Of a stretch of DNA of 64,000 nt, positions 26,015 to 34,929 are shown piece after piece. The stretch lies in assembly GCF_013030985.1 (NCBI RefSeq), contig NZ_WPYP01000007.1, positions 1 to 64,000 on the forward strand, written 5' to 3'. Numbering within the stretch: the stretch's first letter is position 1; each line of letters starts with the position of its first letter. The position numbers were made by a program, and so were the translations under genes. Origin of the DNA: Ruegeria arenilitoris (GTDB taxonomy: Bacteria; Pseudomonadota; Alphaproteobacteria; Rhodobacterales; Rhodobacteraceae). The notes under the pieces are model-generated. The model saw only the letters and a list, made by a program, of their open reading frames with translations, was not told the origin of the DNA and searched no databases.

Positions 26015-27313
26015 CTAGTGGTGGTGGACAAAGCCCGATCCGAACAGGCCTTCGAGGTTCTCTATCCCCTTGTTGTACCGATCCTTGATATTGACCGTGG
26101 CCAGACGCTCACCGGTTTCAAGATCGTGGACCGAGATCGTGTGGCTGTTCAGACCGGCGATGAAATCCACATCCGTCGGGTCATTGTCAGCGCTATTGCC
26201 CAGGTTCAGCAGGTTGTTCTGAATGGCAATCAGATCACGGCCCGAGGCCGAGGTGAAAAAGATCATATGATGCGCCCCCGGATCGGCCACGATATCCGGG
26301 CCGCTGGAGACCAGCTCGGGCAGGGCTGCCAGATCATAGCGTTTTACCACGCCGGGCAGAGCATGTGAGATGAACAGCTCGTCCTCGGTGCCATAGAATT
26401 CCAGCGGAACGGCGGTTTCATTGGCAACGCCGCTATAAATCACCTCGGCCTCACCAAAGGTCTTGGAACTGGCGTCATAGGGCACCTTCCACGTCTCGAA
26501 GCCAAACATGGTGTTGGCCAGAATGGCCGGTTTGATATCCGGGTGCATGTCAGGACGCGCAAACAGCACCTCGACCGGAGAGGACGGGAAGTTCAACGGC
26601 TTTTCCTTTTCGACCGTGATGTTTTCGATGGGCTCCAGCGTGTTCAGATCGATGATCGTCAGCACATTGCCGACACCGGTGGCCAGGTCCGGATGCACCG
26701 TCGACGTCACCACCATTCGGTCATCAAAGGCCGATATCCCGTGCGGGTACATGATGTAGGGCGCGCCCTCGCCCACCTGACTTTTGCGCGCTTCGATAAC
26801 CTTGACGACCTCGTTGGTCTGGGCGTCGAACACACCGACCGAGCCTCCGTCATCCCCGCCGGTTCCGCCCAGGAAGGTCACGAACATGTATTCCTGACCG
26901 TTCGAGTTGGCCCACATGATATCTTCGCCAACCATCTGCCCCTGCGTGTCCAGACAGTCAAAGCCGGAAATCACCGGCGCACCGCCCGCATCGCGCGACA
27001 GCCCAACCTCGGCCAGGCTACAGGACGGATCAAGCCCGGTGGAATAAAGCCGGCCATTGGGGCTGTAGTAGAGGTGGTGCAGCGGATGCACCATCTCGGG
27101 CTGTTCCACCTCGCTGAGAATCTCTCCGAACCGATCCGATTCCGGGTCCAGTTCGATGATTGCGATGCTGTGGCGGGTGTCCAGTGTCGGAAGCCCGCGC
27201 AACAGCACCATGCCCTGACTTTCCTCGCGGTCCTGCGACAGCGCCGGAGACAGCCCCGCCAGTATCAGGCCCGCACCAACCAGAATGCTTAGTGTAAAAT
27301 GATTGAGTTTCAT
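26015..27313 (-). CDS. Secreted beta-propeller-like protein
   Basis: This 432-residue exported protein has a signal peptide ending near PALSQ. The body is a series of beta-blade-like units with recurring aromatic and Gly-rich turns, for example HLYYSPNGRLYSTGLDPS, MFVTFLGGTGGDDGGSVGVFDAQTNEVV, VLTIIDLNTLEPI and HTISVHDLETGERLATV. It ends in FGSGFVHHH. I cannot place it confidently in a named family. Selenium-binding-protein/methanethiol-oxidase and YncE-like propellers are the closest in style. It is 16 bases upstream of the MbnH-like gene, so the three form one periplasmic unit. The terminal histidines could bind metal. Confidence 0.6.
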   Translation of the reverse strand: MKLNHFTLSILVGAGLILAGLSPALSQDREESQGMVLLRGLPTLDTRHSIAIIELDPESDRFGEILSEVEQPEMVHPLHHLYYSPNGRLYSTGLDPSCSLAEVGLSRDAGGAPVISGFDCLDTQGQMVGEDIMWANSNGQEYMFVTFLGGTGGDDGGSVGVFDAQTNEVVKVIEARKSQVGEGAPYIMYPHGISAFDDRMVVTSTVHPDLATGVGNVLTIIDLNTLEPIENITVEKEKPLNFPSSPVEVLFARPDMHPDIKPAILANTMFGFETWKVPYDASSKTFGEAEVIYSGVANETAVPLEFYGTEDELFISHALPGVVKRYDLAALPELVSSGPDIVADPGAHHMIFFTSASGRDLIAIQNNLLNLGNSADNDPTDVDFIAGLNSHTISVHDLETGERLATVNIKDRYNKGIENLEGLFGSGFVHHH

Positions 27314-27622
27314 GACTTACCCCCTTGTGATGAAATTTCCAAACATTTCAGAGTGGGATGCGCCGCGCCCTATGTATTATCATATCTTGGAATTTGCACC
27401 AAACCTGCGCATCCCTCGAATGAGGTGTTGACGGAAGGGTCCTTCCTCACTCAATGTCGTGGCACTCAGACGACGGGGAACTGAAGCTGTGACAGCCAAC
27501 CTTCGACAACCGATGATGCGTCGCGAAACCGGGTGCGATCTGGTCGCCTGACCCGCGGGGAACAGTCCGTTTTCACCTGACCCGCCTTCGGGTCTGTTCC
27601 ACCCTTTCAGGCTGATACCCTT
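27314..27622. promoter_or_regulatory. Divergent intergenic region with nested inverted repeat in hyuA leader
   Basis: This 309-base region holds the promoters of the propeller-mbn operon (leftward) and the hydantoinase operon (rightward). At 27559-27600, GGAACAG pairs with CTGTTCC around an inner GACCCG/CGGGTC hairpin (27579-27594). CCTGACCCGC occurs twice, at 27547 and 27576. The structure ends 22 bases before the hyuA ATG and could influence its translation or bind a regulator. A second small symmetric element, GGAAGG-GT-CCTTCC, lies near 27433-27446. No canonical sigma-70 pair is convincing. Confidence 0.45.
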
Positions 27623-29722
27623 ATGAATCAAACAGTTGGATTGCGTATGGCAATCGACATCGGCGGCACGTTCACCGATACCGTGCTGCTGGACAGCGCG
27701 TCTCAGGTGGTGGCGACCACCAAAACACCCACCACACCGCACCGCCCTGCCCTTGGCGCGGTTGCCGGTGCCACGCATGTGCTTGAGGTTGCCGACACCG
27801 ACTGGCGTCAGGTGACCGGGTTCATCCATGGCACCACTCTGGCCACCAATGCGCTGATCGAACACCGTGGGGCCGTCACGGCCACGGTCACCACGCGCGG
27901 GTTCCGCGACATCCTCGAAATTGCATATGAGCGGCGCTATAGCCAGTACGCGATTGATCTGGTCAAACCCGACCTGATCGTGCCGCGCACCCATTCACTG
28001 ACGATCGGCGGGCGCATGGATGCCAGCGGGCAAGAGCTGGAGCCGCTGGATGAGGCCGGTATCGCGCCTTTGGTCTCGGAATTGCTGGCCCTTGAGGTCG
28101 AGGCCGTCGCCATCTGCCTGCTGCACTCCTATGCCAACCCGGCGCATGAGCTGGCGCTGCGCAGCCTTCTGGCGCGGCATATGCCAGATCTTGTCATCTC
28201 GCTCAGCCATGAGGTCAGCCCCGAAGCGCGCGAGTTTGACCGGCTCTGCACCACAATTGCCAACGCTTATGTGCAGCCCCTGATGGCTGGGTATCTGCAG
28301 GATTTTGAAACCCGATTCCGGCAAATGGGGCTGGCCTGCCCGATCCTGATGATGACGGCGGGGGGCGGCATGACCACACTGGACACCGCCGCCCGGCTGC
28401 CGATCCGACTGGTCGAATCCGGCCCGGCCGGGGGGGCCGTTCTGGCCGCCCGCATCGCCGAGGCCACGGGTGAGGCCGACGTGCTGTCCTTTGACATGGG
28501 CGGTACCACCGCCAAGCTGTGCCTGATCGACGACTTTCACCCCCAGACCGCGCGCAAGTTCGAAATTTCGCGGGCCGAGCGTTTCATCAAGGGGTCAGGA
28601 ATGCCGGTGCGCATTCCGGTGATCGAGATGATCGAGATCGGAGCGGGGGGCGGCTCGATCGCCAGCGTCGATCGCCTGGGCCGCATTCAGGTCGGTCCGC
28701 ACAGCGCGGGATCAGATCCCGGCCCCGCGGCCTTTGGCAAGGGCGGCGACAAGCCAACGGTCACCGATGCCGACCTGACGCTGGGCCTGATCGAACCGGG
28801 GCGGTTTGCCGAAGGGCGGTTGCAGATCGATCAGGGTGCGGCACAACAGGCGATGTCGCAGGATGTGGGCGATCCGCTGAACCTCAGCCCCGATCAGGCC
28901 GCATTTGCGGTCAGCGAAATTGTCGATGAAAGCATGGCCAGTGCAGGCCGGATGCACGCGGTCGAATCCGGCAAGGACCTAAGCAACCGGTTGATGATCG
29001 CGTTCGGAGGCAACGGTCCGCTGCACGCCACCCGCGTGGCCCGACGCGCCCAGATGCTACGTGTGTTGATCCCGCGTGATCCGGGTGTGGGCTCGGCGGT
29101 CGGCTTCCTGTTCGCGCCCGTGTCGTACGAGGTTATCCGTTCACGCTATGCCCGGTTGGACAATCTGGATATCGAGGGCCTGAACCGGTTCTTCGACGCC
29201 ATGCAGGCCGAGGCGGAACAGGTCGTCCGTGCCGGAGCAGCCGAAGGTGCTCTGCTGCAGCGCCGGGTCGCCTATATGCGGTATCACGGGCAAGGTCACG
29301 AGATCGAAATCCGCCTGCCCGACCGCGCGTTGGCCACCTCAGACCTTGACGCGCTACGAAAGGCATTTGAAACGGAATACAGCCGCCAATTCAGCCGGAT
29401 CGTGCCCGGCATGACCGTAGAAATCCTGAACTGGGGGCTGTCAGTTTCCTCCCCCGCCCCCGCACATGAGGCCTATCCTGACGCTCCGGCGGAACACACC
29501 GCCACGGCAACCGAACACCGGCAAATCCTGTGCGACGTCACCGGCGCCCGGCGTCCGGCGGGCGTGTTCAACCGCTCTGACCTGACGCCCGGAGTGGCCC
29601 TCAGCGGTCCGGCACTGATCGTCGAGGCCCAGACAACAACATTCGTCAGCGCCGATTTCAGCGCCAGCGTCGACGGCCAGGGCAATATCTGGCTGACCCG
29701 GCAAGAGGAGGAGGAAGCATGA
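27623..29722 (+). CDS. hyuA: Hydantoinase/oxoprolinase family subunit A
   Basis: This 699-residue protein has the family N-terminus MAIDIGGTFTDTVLLD (phosphate-binding), HGTTLATNALIEHRGA, RGFRDILEIAYERRY, ESGPAGGAVLAARI, DMGGTTAKLCLI and GAGGGSIASVDRLGRIQVGPHSAGSDPGP. These identify the HyuA group of ATP-dependent hydantoinase/5-oxoprolinase enzymes, which also include acetone/acetophenone carboxylase subunits. ATG 27647 is a possible internal start. The gene overlaps the B subunit by four bases, and the aminotransferase and racemase-like genes follow. The natural substrate is not evident. Confidence 0.9.
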   Translation: MNQTVGLRMAIDIGGTFTDTVLLDSASQVVATTKTPTTPHRPALGAVAGATHVLEVADTDWRQVTGFIHGTTLATNALIEHRGAVTATVTTRGFRDILEIAYERRYSQYAIDLVKPDLIVPRTHSLTIGGRMDASGQELEPLDEAGIAPLVSELLALEVEAVAICLLHSYANPAHELALRSLLARHMPDLVISLSHEVSPEAREFDRLCTTIANAYVQPLMAGYLQDFETRFRQMGLACPILMMTAGGGMTTLDTAARLPIRLVESGPAGGAVLAARIAEATGEADVLSFDMGGTTAKLCLIDDFHPQTARKFEISRAERFIKGSGMPVRIPVIEMIEIGAGGGSIASVDRLGRIQVGPHSAGSDPGPAAFGKGGDKPTVTDADLTLGLIEPGRFAEGRLQIDQGAAQQAMSQDVGDPLNLSPDQAAFAVSEIVDESMASAGRMHAVESGKDLSNRLMIAFGGNGPLHATRVARRAQMLRVLIPRDPGVGSAVGFLFAPVSYEVIRSRYARLDNLDIEGLNRFFDAMQAEAEQVVRAGAAEGALLQRRVAYMRYHGQGHEIEIRLPDRALATSDLDALRKAFETEYSRQFSRIVPGMTVEILNWGLSVSSPAPAHEAYPDAPAEHTATATEHRQILCDVTGARRPAGVFNRSDLTPGVALSGPALIVEAQTTTFVSADFSASVDGQGNIWLTRQEEEEA

Positions 29723-31368
29723 TCCAGTCAGATACACGCCTGCAGGTGATGTGGAACCGACTTCTGGCCGTGGTCGAGGAACAGGGGCAAGCGCTGATCC
29801 GCGCCGCCTTCAGCCCGATCGTGCGTGAATGCGGTGACATCTCGGCCGGGATATTTGATGCGCAAGGCCGGATGCTGGCGCAGGCCGTCACCGGCACGCC
29901 CGGGCATATCAACACCATGGCCGAGGCGGTCAAAACCCTGCGCGCCCGCTTTGCCCAGAGCGAGATGAAACCCGGCGATATCTACATGACCAACGACCCG
30001 TGGATCGCCTCGGGGCATCTGAACGACTTTCTGCTGATGATGCCGGTGTTTTTTCAGGACACGGTGATTGGCTACACCGCCTGCACATCGCATTTGGTCG
30101 ATCTGGGTGGGTTGGGCATGGGGCCCGAAGGGTCCGATATTTATGACGAAGGATTGCTGATCCCACCCTGCAAACTGGTCAGTCAAGGCGAAGTCAACGC
30201 GCTGCTGCTGGACATCGTCAAAGCCAACTCGCGCGAGCCCATCGCCAATGAAGGTGACATTTATGCTCTGATCGCCTGTTGCGAGGCCGGAGCCGAACGG
30301 CTGGTACAGATGATGCAGGAGTTTGGCATCACCGACCTGAATGCGCTGGCCGACTATATCATCGACACCTCCAGACGTGGCACCCTTGAAGCCGTCGCGG
30401 CCTTGCCCAAGGGCACGTGGCGGCGCGTGCTGAAGGTTGATGGATATGATGACGAGATCGAGCTGCACGCCGCCCTCACCATAGCAGACGACCACCTGCT
30501 GCTGGATTTCGACGGCACCGCGGCTTGCGTCGGCAAGGGGATCAACGTGCCGCTGAATTATGCCACGGCCTATTCCGTCTTTGCCCTACGCTGCATCATC
30601 GGGGCGGATATCCCGAACAATGCAGGCTCGCTCGACCCGTTCCGGGTGACCGGCCCCGAGGGCTGTATCCTGAACGCACAGCCCCCGGCCCCAGTTGCAA
30701 TGCGGCACACGCTGGGGCAGATGACACCCGATCTGGTCTATGGCTGCCTGTCACAAGCCCTGCCCGACAGAGTTCCGGCCGAGGGGGCATCCTGCATGTA
30801 CGACCTGCCTCTGCGCCACGCGCCCGAGGCGGTTGACCGCGGCGATGATCTCTTTGCCCTTGAGCTAGTGTTCAACGGCGGTACAGGTGCCCGGCCCCGG
30901 CTGGATGGCCTGTCGGCCACGGCATTTCCCAGCGGCGTCTGGGGCAGTCAGGTCGAAACCACAGAGGCCGTCGCGCCGGTACTGTTTCACCGCCGCGAGT
31001 TGCGACCGGATTCCGGTGGCGCCGGGCGTTTGCGGGGCGGGCTGGGGCAGCAGATTGAACTCAGCGCATCCAAGGCTCAGGACCTGATGCTGTTCCTGTC
31101 GGTCGAGCGGATCAAGAACCCAGCCAAGGGCCGTGACGGCGGTTTGGACGGCGCGCCCGGGCGTATCACCGTGCAGCCCGGCAACCGCCAACTGCCAGGC
31201 AAAGGCGAGGTTCGGATCAAGGCCGGTGAAACGCTGACGTTCGAAACGCCTGGTGGGGGCGGGTTTGGTCCGCCCGAGGAACGCTCGGACGACGCGGTGC
31301 AGAATGACCTGCGCGCGGGGCTGGTCACGCAGGACATGGCCCGAGCCCAGTACCAGAGACAGACATGA
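29719..31368 (+). CDS. hyuB: Hydantoinase/oxoprolinase family subunit B
   Basis: This 549-residue partner has GDISAGIFDAQGRMLAQAVTGTPGHINTMAE near the N-terminus, MKPGDIYMTNDPWIASGHLND, LDFDGTAACVGKGINVPLNYATAYSVFALR, and the Gly-rich C-terminal FETPGGGGFGPPEERS. This is the HyuB/OplAH C-terminal family. With HyuA it should form a heteromeric ATP-dependent cyclic-amide hydrolase. It starts in the hyuA stop (ATGA) and overlaps the aminotransferase start likewise, so equimolar synthesis is likely. Confidence 0.9.
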   Translation: MIQSDTRLQVMWNRLLAVVEEQGQALIRAAFSPIVRECGDISAGIFDAQGRMLAQAVTGTPGHINTMAEAVKTLRARFAQSEMKPGDIYMTNDPWIASGHLNDFLLMMPVFFQDTVIGYTACTSHLVDLGGLGMGPEGSDIYDEGLLIPPCKLVSQGEVNALLLDIVKANSREPIANEGDIYALIACCEAGAERLVQMMQEFGITDLNALADYIIDTSRRGTLEAVAALPKGTWRRVLKVDGYDDEIELHAALTIADDHLLLDFDGTAACVGKGINVPLNYATAYSVFALRCIIGADIPNNAGSLDPFRVTGPEGCILNAQPPAPVAMRHTLGQMTPDLVYGCLSQALPDRVPAEGASCMYDLPLRHAPEAVDRGDDLFALELVFNGGTGARPRLDGLSATAFPSGVWGSQVETTEAVAPVLFHRRELRPDSGGAGRLRGGLGQQIELSASKAQDLMLFLSVERIKNPAKGRDGGLDGAPGRITVQPGNRQLPGKGEVRIKAGETLTFETPGGGGFGPPEERSDDAVQNDLRAGLVTQDMARAQYQRQT

Positions 31369-32447
31369 CCCGCCCGCACCCACATATCGCGCGCATGTCG
31401 CCTTATGCGCTGGCTGACCTGAGCGCGCCCGAGGGCAAAACCCTGATTTCGCTGTCCCAGAACGAGAGCCTGCGCCCACCTAGCCCCAAGGCAATTGGGG
31501 CGGCGGCGCATGCCATGGGGACGTCGATGCTGTATCCCGATCCGGACTGGACGGACCTGCGAAACGCCCTGTCCGACCTGCATGGGATCGATGCGGATGG
31601 GATCTTGTGCGGCAACGGATCGCTCGACCTGATCGGTTGCCTGGCCCGCGTGTTTTCGGGGCCAGATCGGGCGGTGCTGGCCCCGGTCCATGCCTATCCC
31701 TTCTTTCAGACGGCGGCGCGCATGGCGGATGCGCGGTTCGACACCGCCCGGGAAATGGATGTCACCGTCAGCGTTGATGCTCTGTTGGCATCGGTCCAGC
31801 CGGACACCGGTATCGTCTTTGTCGCGAACCCGGGCAACCCGACCGGAACGCGTATCCCCAAATCCGACCTCATTCGACTACGGCAAGGACTGCGGCCCGA
31901 CATCCTGCTGGTTGTCGACGAGGCCTATGGTGAATTCTCAGACCATCTGGGCGAGATGTGTTTCGATATGATCGCGGCCGGCAACACGGTCGTTCTGCGC
32001 ACCTTTTCCAAGGCCTACGGCATGGCCGGGTTCCGCGTCGGTTGGGGGCTGTTCCCGCCGGTCATTGCCGAAGAGGTGCGCAAGGTGATGAACCCCAACA
32101 ACATCCCTGCCAGCGCTCAAATCGCCGCCGCAGCAGCGGTGCGAGACGACGCCTATATGCGTGAGACTTGCGAGATGACGGCTGCTCTGCACGATCAGGC
32201 CGCTACCGGCCTGAGGGACGCGGGCTTCACCACCTATCCGAGTTTCACCAACTTCCTGCTGTTGAACTTGGGCAGCCCCGAGGCTGCGGCAAGTGCCGAC
32301 CGAAAGTTACGCTCCGAAGGTGTATTCCTGCGCCCACAGGGCGGCGCGAGTCTGCCGCATACACTGCGCATGACCGTCGGGTCACTGGATGCAATGAACA
32401 CAGCAATAGAAATCCTGACACAATGGAAACAGGAGGGTCAGCCATGA
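31365..32447 (+). CDS. PLP-dependent aminotransferase, HisC-like
   Basis: This 360-residue fold-type I aminotransferase has NESLRPPSPKAI, the GNGSLDLIGCLARVF cofactor loop, VANPGNPTGTRIP, LLVVDEAYGEF with the cofactor-binding Asp, and the Schiff-base Lys in LRTFSKAYGMAGFRVGW. The nearest relatives are histidinol-phosphate/aromatic aminotransferases. Context (hydantoinase A/B before it, an Asp/Glu-racemase-family enzyme after it, all overlapping) makes a catabolic amino-acid role more likely than histidine synthesis. No other his gene is adjacent. Confidence 0.85.
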   Translation: MTRPHPHIARMSPYALADLSAPEGKTLISLSQNESLRPPSPKAIGAAAHAMGTSMLYPDPDWTDLRNALSDLHGIDADGILCGNGSLDLIGCLARVFSGPDRAVLAPVHAYPFFQTAARMADARFDTAREMDVTVSVDALLASVQPDTGIVFVANPGNPTGTRIPKSDLIRLRQGLRPDILLVVDEAYGEFSDHLGEMCFDMIAAGNTVVLRTFSKAYGMAGFRVGWGLFPPVIAEEVRKVMNPNNIPASAQIAAAAAVRDDAYMRETCEMTAALHDQAATGLRDAGFTTYPSFTNFLLLNLGSPEAAASADRKLRSEGVFLRPQGGASLPHTLRMTVGSLDAMNTAIEILTQWKQEGQP

Positions 32448-33184
32448 GCACGTCCCGAGGCCGCGCCCGGTTCGGGGTACTTGTCCCCTTTACCAACACC
32501 AATCTTGAACCCGATCTGGCGTTGATGGCCCCGCCGGGTGTTTCGCTGCACGTGGCCCGAATGGGCGGGTATGACGAAGATAAGATCCCGGACGAGGCCC
32601 AAATGCACGATCTTGGGGCCGCCGATCTGGACGAGCCCCTGCGCCTGCTGATGGGGGCAAAGCCGGACGTGGTCTTCTACGGATGCACCTCGGCCACCCT
32701 GACCCACGGCCCGCAGTTTGACCGCGAACTGGCTGCACGGATCAGTACCGCAAGCGGGGCCAAAACGGTCACTGCGGCCGGGGCTTTGGTTCATGCATTG
32801 ACGACGCTGGGTGCCCGACGCATCGGGTTCGCCTCGCCTTATGTTCCGGCAATCAATAATATGGCGGTCGGATTTCTGGCCAAGCTGGGTTTCGAGACCA
32901 TCCAGCGCTCCGAGGTAACCGAGGCACTGGACAATGAAGGCCAAGGCGCATTGGACCCCGAGGCGGTTTTCGAATTGGGCCGCGCGGCAGATCACCCCGA
33001 GGCCGACGCGCTGGTTCTGTCTTGCACCGACATGCGCAGCATCGAGGTTCTGGCCCAGCTGGAAGAGACGGTCGGCAAACCGGTGATCAGCTCAAATCAG
33101 GCAATGCTGTTTCAGGCGCTGCAGCTATCAAACTTCAAAGAGCCCGTCTTAGGGTTCGGTCGGCTATTGGAACAGGCGCGGTAA
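32444..33184 (+). CDS. Asp/Glu racemase-superfamily enzyme (maleate isomerase/arylmalonate decarboxylase type)
   Basis: This 246-residue protein has two active-site cysteine motifs, VVFYGCTSATLTHG and ALVLSCTDMRSIEVL, placed as in the Asp/Glu racemase superfamily. The N-terminus VLVPFTNTNLEPDL and GARRIGFASPYVPAIN are typical of the maleate cis-trans isomerase/arylmalonate decarboxylase branch. In a hydantoinase operon a racemase for the ring compound or its product is plausible. ATG 32444 overlaps the aminotransferase stop in ATGA, which fixes the start. It is the last gene of the operon before a two-way hairpin. Confidence 0.8.
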   Translation: MSTSRGRARFGVLVPFTNTNLEPDLALMAPPGVSLHVARMGGYDEDKIPDEAQMHDLGAADLDEPLRLLMGAKPDVVFYGCTSATLTHGPQFDRELAARISTASGAKTVTAAGALVHALTTLGARRIGFASPYVPAINNMAVGFLAKLGFETIQRSEVTEALDNEGQGALDPEAVFELGRAADHPEADALVLSCTDMRSIEVLAQLEETVGKPVISSNQAMLFQALQLSNFKEPVLGFGRLLEQAR

Positions 33185-33196
33185 ACGTCCCTGAAA

Positions 33197-33222
33197 GCGC
33201 GGAAGAAGCATCATTTCCGCGC
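33197..33222. terminator. Bidirectional hairpin between convergent operons
   Basis: A perfect 8-bp GC-rich stem (33197-33204 with 33215-33222) sits between the stop of the racemase-like gene (33184) and the stop of the convergent comE-like gene (33233). Only short T-runs flank it. Its position between two convergent stops argues for use in both directions. Confidence 0.65.
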
Positions 33223-33232
33223 CTTGATTTCT

Positions 33233-33787
33233 TCACGCCTGAACGGCCTTCATGAACCGGTCGCGGATCACCACCGGGTCCATCGTGATCGGCGGCATCT
33301 TGGCGTTGCCGCTTTCGCACTTGCTGACGATCACGGTCATCTGCCGGGCGTCCAGCGCCTCTTGCAGCACCCTCCCGGTGTCTTCGGCGGGGCATTCGAT
33401 CACGCGGTCACAGCCTGCGGCCGCGGCCATTTTCGCCAGCGAGGTCTTCCGCCCCGCATAGGTCGGCTGGTCCCCGGTCGACCCGTAAGAGCCGTTGTCG
33501 ATGATCAACAGGATATAGTTGTCGGCCACATTGTTCGCGATGGTCGGCAGCGTGCCCAGGTTGGTCAGCACGGACCCGTCCCCATCAATCACGATCACCG
33601 GCTTCGGCTGCGACAGCGCCAGCCCAAGACCGATAGACGAGGCCAGACCCATAGTGCCCAACATGTAGAAATTGGTCGGTTGATCGTCGATGGCGTGCAG
33701 CTCCTGACTGGGGATGCCGATATTGCAGACCACCAGTTGATCACGCAGGATCGGGGCGATTTCCTTCAGGATTTCAGAACGGATCAT
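33233..33787 (-). CDS. comE: Sulfopyruvate decarboxylase beta-subunit-like protein
   Basis: This 184-residue thiamine-diphosphate-enzyme C-terminal half has GTMGLASSIGLGLALSQPKPVIVIDGDGSVLTNLGTLPTIANN, containing the ThDP/Mg-binding GDGS and NN pair. IDNGSYGSTGDQPT follows. As in ComDE of sulfonate metabolism it is a separate polypeptide from the pyrimidine-binding half. ATG 33787 overlaps the alpha-subunit stop (ATGA). The pair would convert sulfopyruvate to sulfoacetaldehyde; phosphonopyruvate is the alternative substrate. The upstream HpsN-like gene favours the sulfonate role. Confidence 0.82.
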   Translation of the reverse strand: MIRSEILKEIAPILRDQLVVCNIGIPSQELHAIDDQPTNFYMLGTMGLASSIGLGLALSQPKPVIVIDGDGSVLTNLGTLPTIANNVADNYILLIIDNGSYGSTGDQPTYAGRKTSLAKMAAAAGCDRVIECPAEDTGRVLQEALDARQMTVIVSKCESGNAKMPPITMDPVVIRDRFMKAVQA

Positions 33788-34290
33788 TGGTCGCCATAGC
33801 CTCCCCAGAAATTGGCGTCGGTCAGGACGGCGACCGGCTTGTTGCACATGAAAGTGTATTTCAGGATCGCATCCAGCTCGGCCACATCCGACTGATGGTG
33901 AAAGTGATAGGTCGGGATGTTCAGTTGCGCCAGCAGAGCCTTGGTATGCACTGCCATTTCCACCTGACAGGCGATGGGTTCACGTAGCTCTCCGCGATAA
34001 GAGATCAGCATGGGCAGTGGCATCCGGTAGTACTGGATCAACGTCGCCAGCGTGTTGATGGTCACGCCGATGGCGGTGTTCTGCATGATGATGGCGGGGC
34101 GCTTACCACCCATCCACGCCCCCGCGCACAGGCCCATGCCCTCGTCCTCTTTGTTCGAGGGGATGTGATAGATGCCATCGCGCTTGTCGATTTCGTCGAT
34201 GACTCCGGCCAGCTGTTTGCACGGGACAGTGGTAACAAACGAGATATCGTTTGCGACCAGATCGTCCGTGATCTTCTTGTCTATATTCAT
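33784..34290 (-). CDS. comD: Sulfopyruvate decarboxylase alpha-subunit-like protein
   Basis: This roughly 168-residue ThDP-enzyme N-terminal half has FVTTVPCKQLAGVIDEI, the catalytic-Glu region HIPSNKEDEGMGLCAGAWMGGKRPAIIMQN, and MLISYRGELREPI. The separate short alpha subunit followed by an overlapping beta subunit is the ComD-ComE arrangement. ATG 34305 is an alternative start; neither has a clean ribosome site. It lies between the usp gene and comE on the same strand. No sulfolactate-to-sulfopyruvate dehydrogenase is visible nearby. Confidence 0.82.
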   Translation of the reverse strand: MNIDKKITDDLVANDISFVTTVPCKQLAGVIDEIDKRDGIYHIPSNKEDEGMGLCAGAWMGGKRPAIIMQNTAIGVTINTLATLIQYYRMPLPMLISYRGELREPIACQVEMAVHTKALLAQLNIPTYHFHHQSDVAELDAILKYTFMCNKPVAVLTDANFWGGYGDQ

Positions 34291-34337
34291 ATCCGGTCTG
34301 TCCATCCTGCTTGGGGCGCCGGGGCGCGATTGTAGGT

Positions 34338-34748
34338 TCAGATCCTGCGATGCACATGCACGGCGCAGCCGGCATGGCGCACCACACGCGATGCGGTCGA
34401 GCCCAGGAAATAGTCGCTGAGCCCCGGCTTGTGCGAGCCGATGACAATGCAGTCAAAGTCCATGTTGTTGGCATAGTCGATGATTGTCCGGGCAGTATGG
34501 CCCTTGACGATCTCGGGCTGGATGCCCTCCAGTTCCTCGGTCTTTTCGCGCAGCAAACTGGCCGCAGCGCGAAACCCGTCGGCTACAGCGTCCTTGTCCA
34601 GATAGGCACTGACCGACCCCTGTGGCATCTCGTAGACATGCAGCGCAACAATTTCGCTGTCCGCCGCCGATAGTGCACGGGCCACTTCCAGCGTGTGCTG
34701 CGAAATTCCGTGATCCAGCGCCATGGGAACAAGAATTTTCTTATACAT
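34338..34748 (-). CDS. Universal stress protein (UspA family)
   Basis: This 136-residue single-domain protein starts MYKKILVPMALDHG and ends with the nucleotide-binding signature IVIGSHKPGLSDYFLGSTASRVVRHAGCAVHVHR, matching the G-2x-G-9x-G-S/T pattern of ATP-binding Usp proteins. ATG 34748 is chosen because GGAGGG lies six bases before it. It sits between the HpsN-like and ComD genes in the same direction and so probably belongs to the same sulfonate unit. Its role there is unknown. Confidence 0.87.
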   Translation of the reverse strand: MYKKILVPMALDHGISQHTLEVARALSAADSEIVALHVYEMPQGSVSAYLDKDAVADGFRAAASLLREKTEELEGIQPEIVKGHTARTIIDYANNMDFDCIVIGSHKPGLSDYFLGSTASRVVRHAGCAVHVHRRI

Positions 34749-34929
34749 GAGTCCCTCCGTTTCTGTCGGACCTCGGCCCACAGACAGCCTTCAAAATAAC
34801 CCGCGCGGTCTGTCGGAAATCCTCGGCCGTAAAGGTATACGGTGCCGATAAAAGTGATTTCCCGCAAGGTATTGCGGCATGATTCCGGCCCAAGGCACCC
34901 CTGCAGTCTGGTTCAAGGGCATCCGGTGC

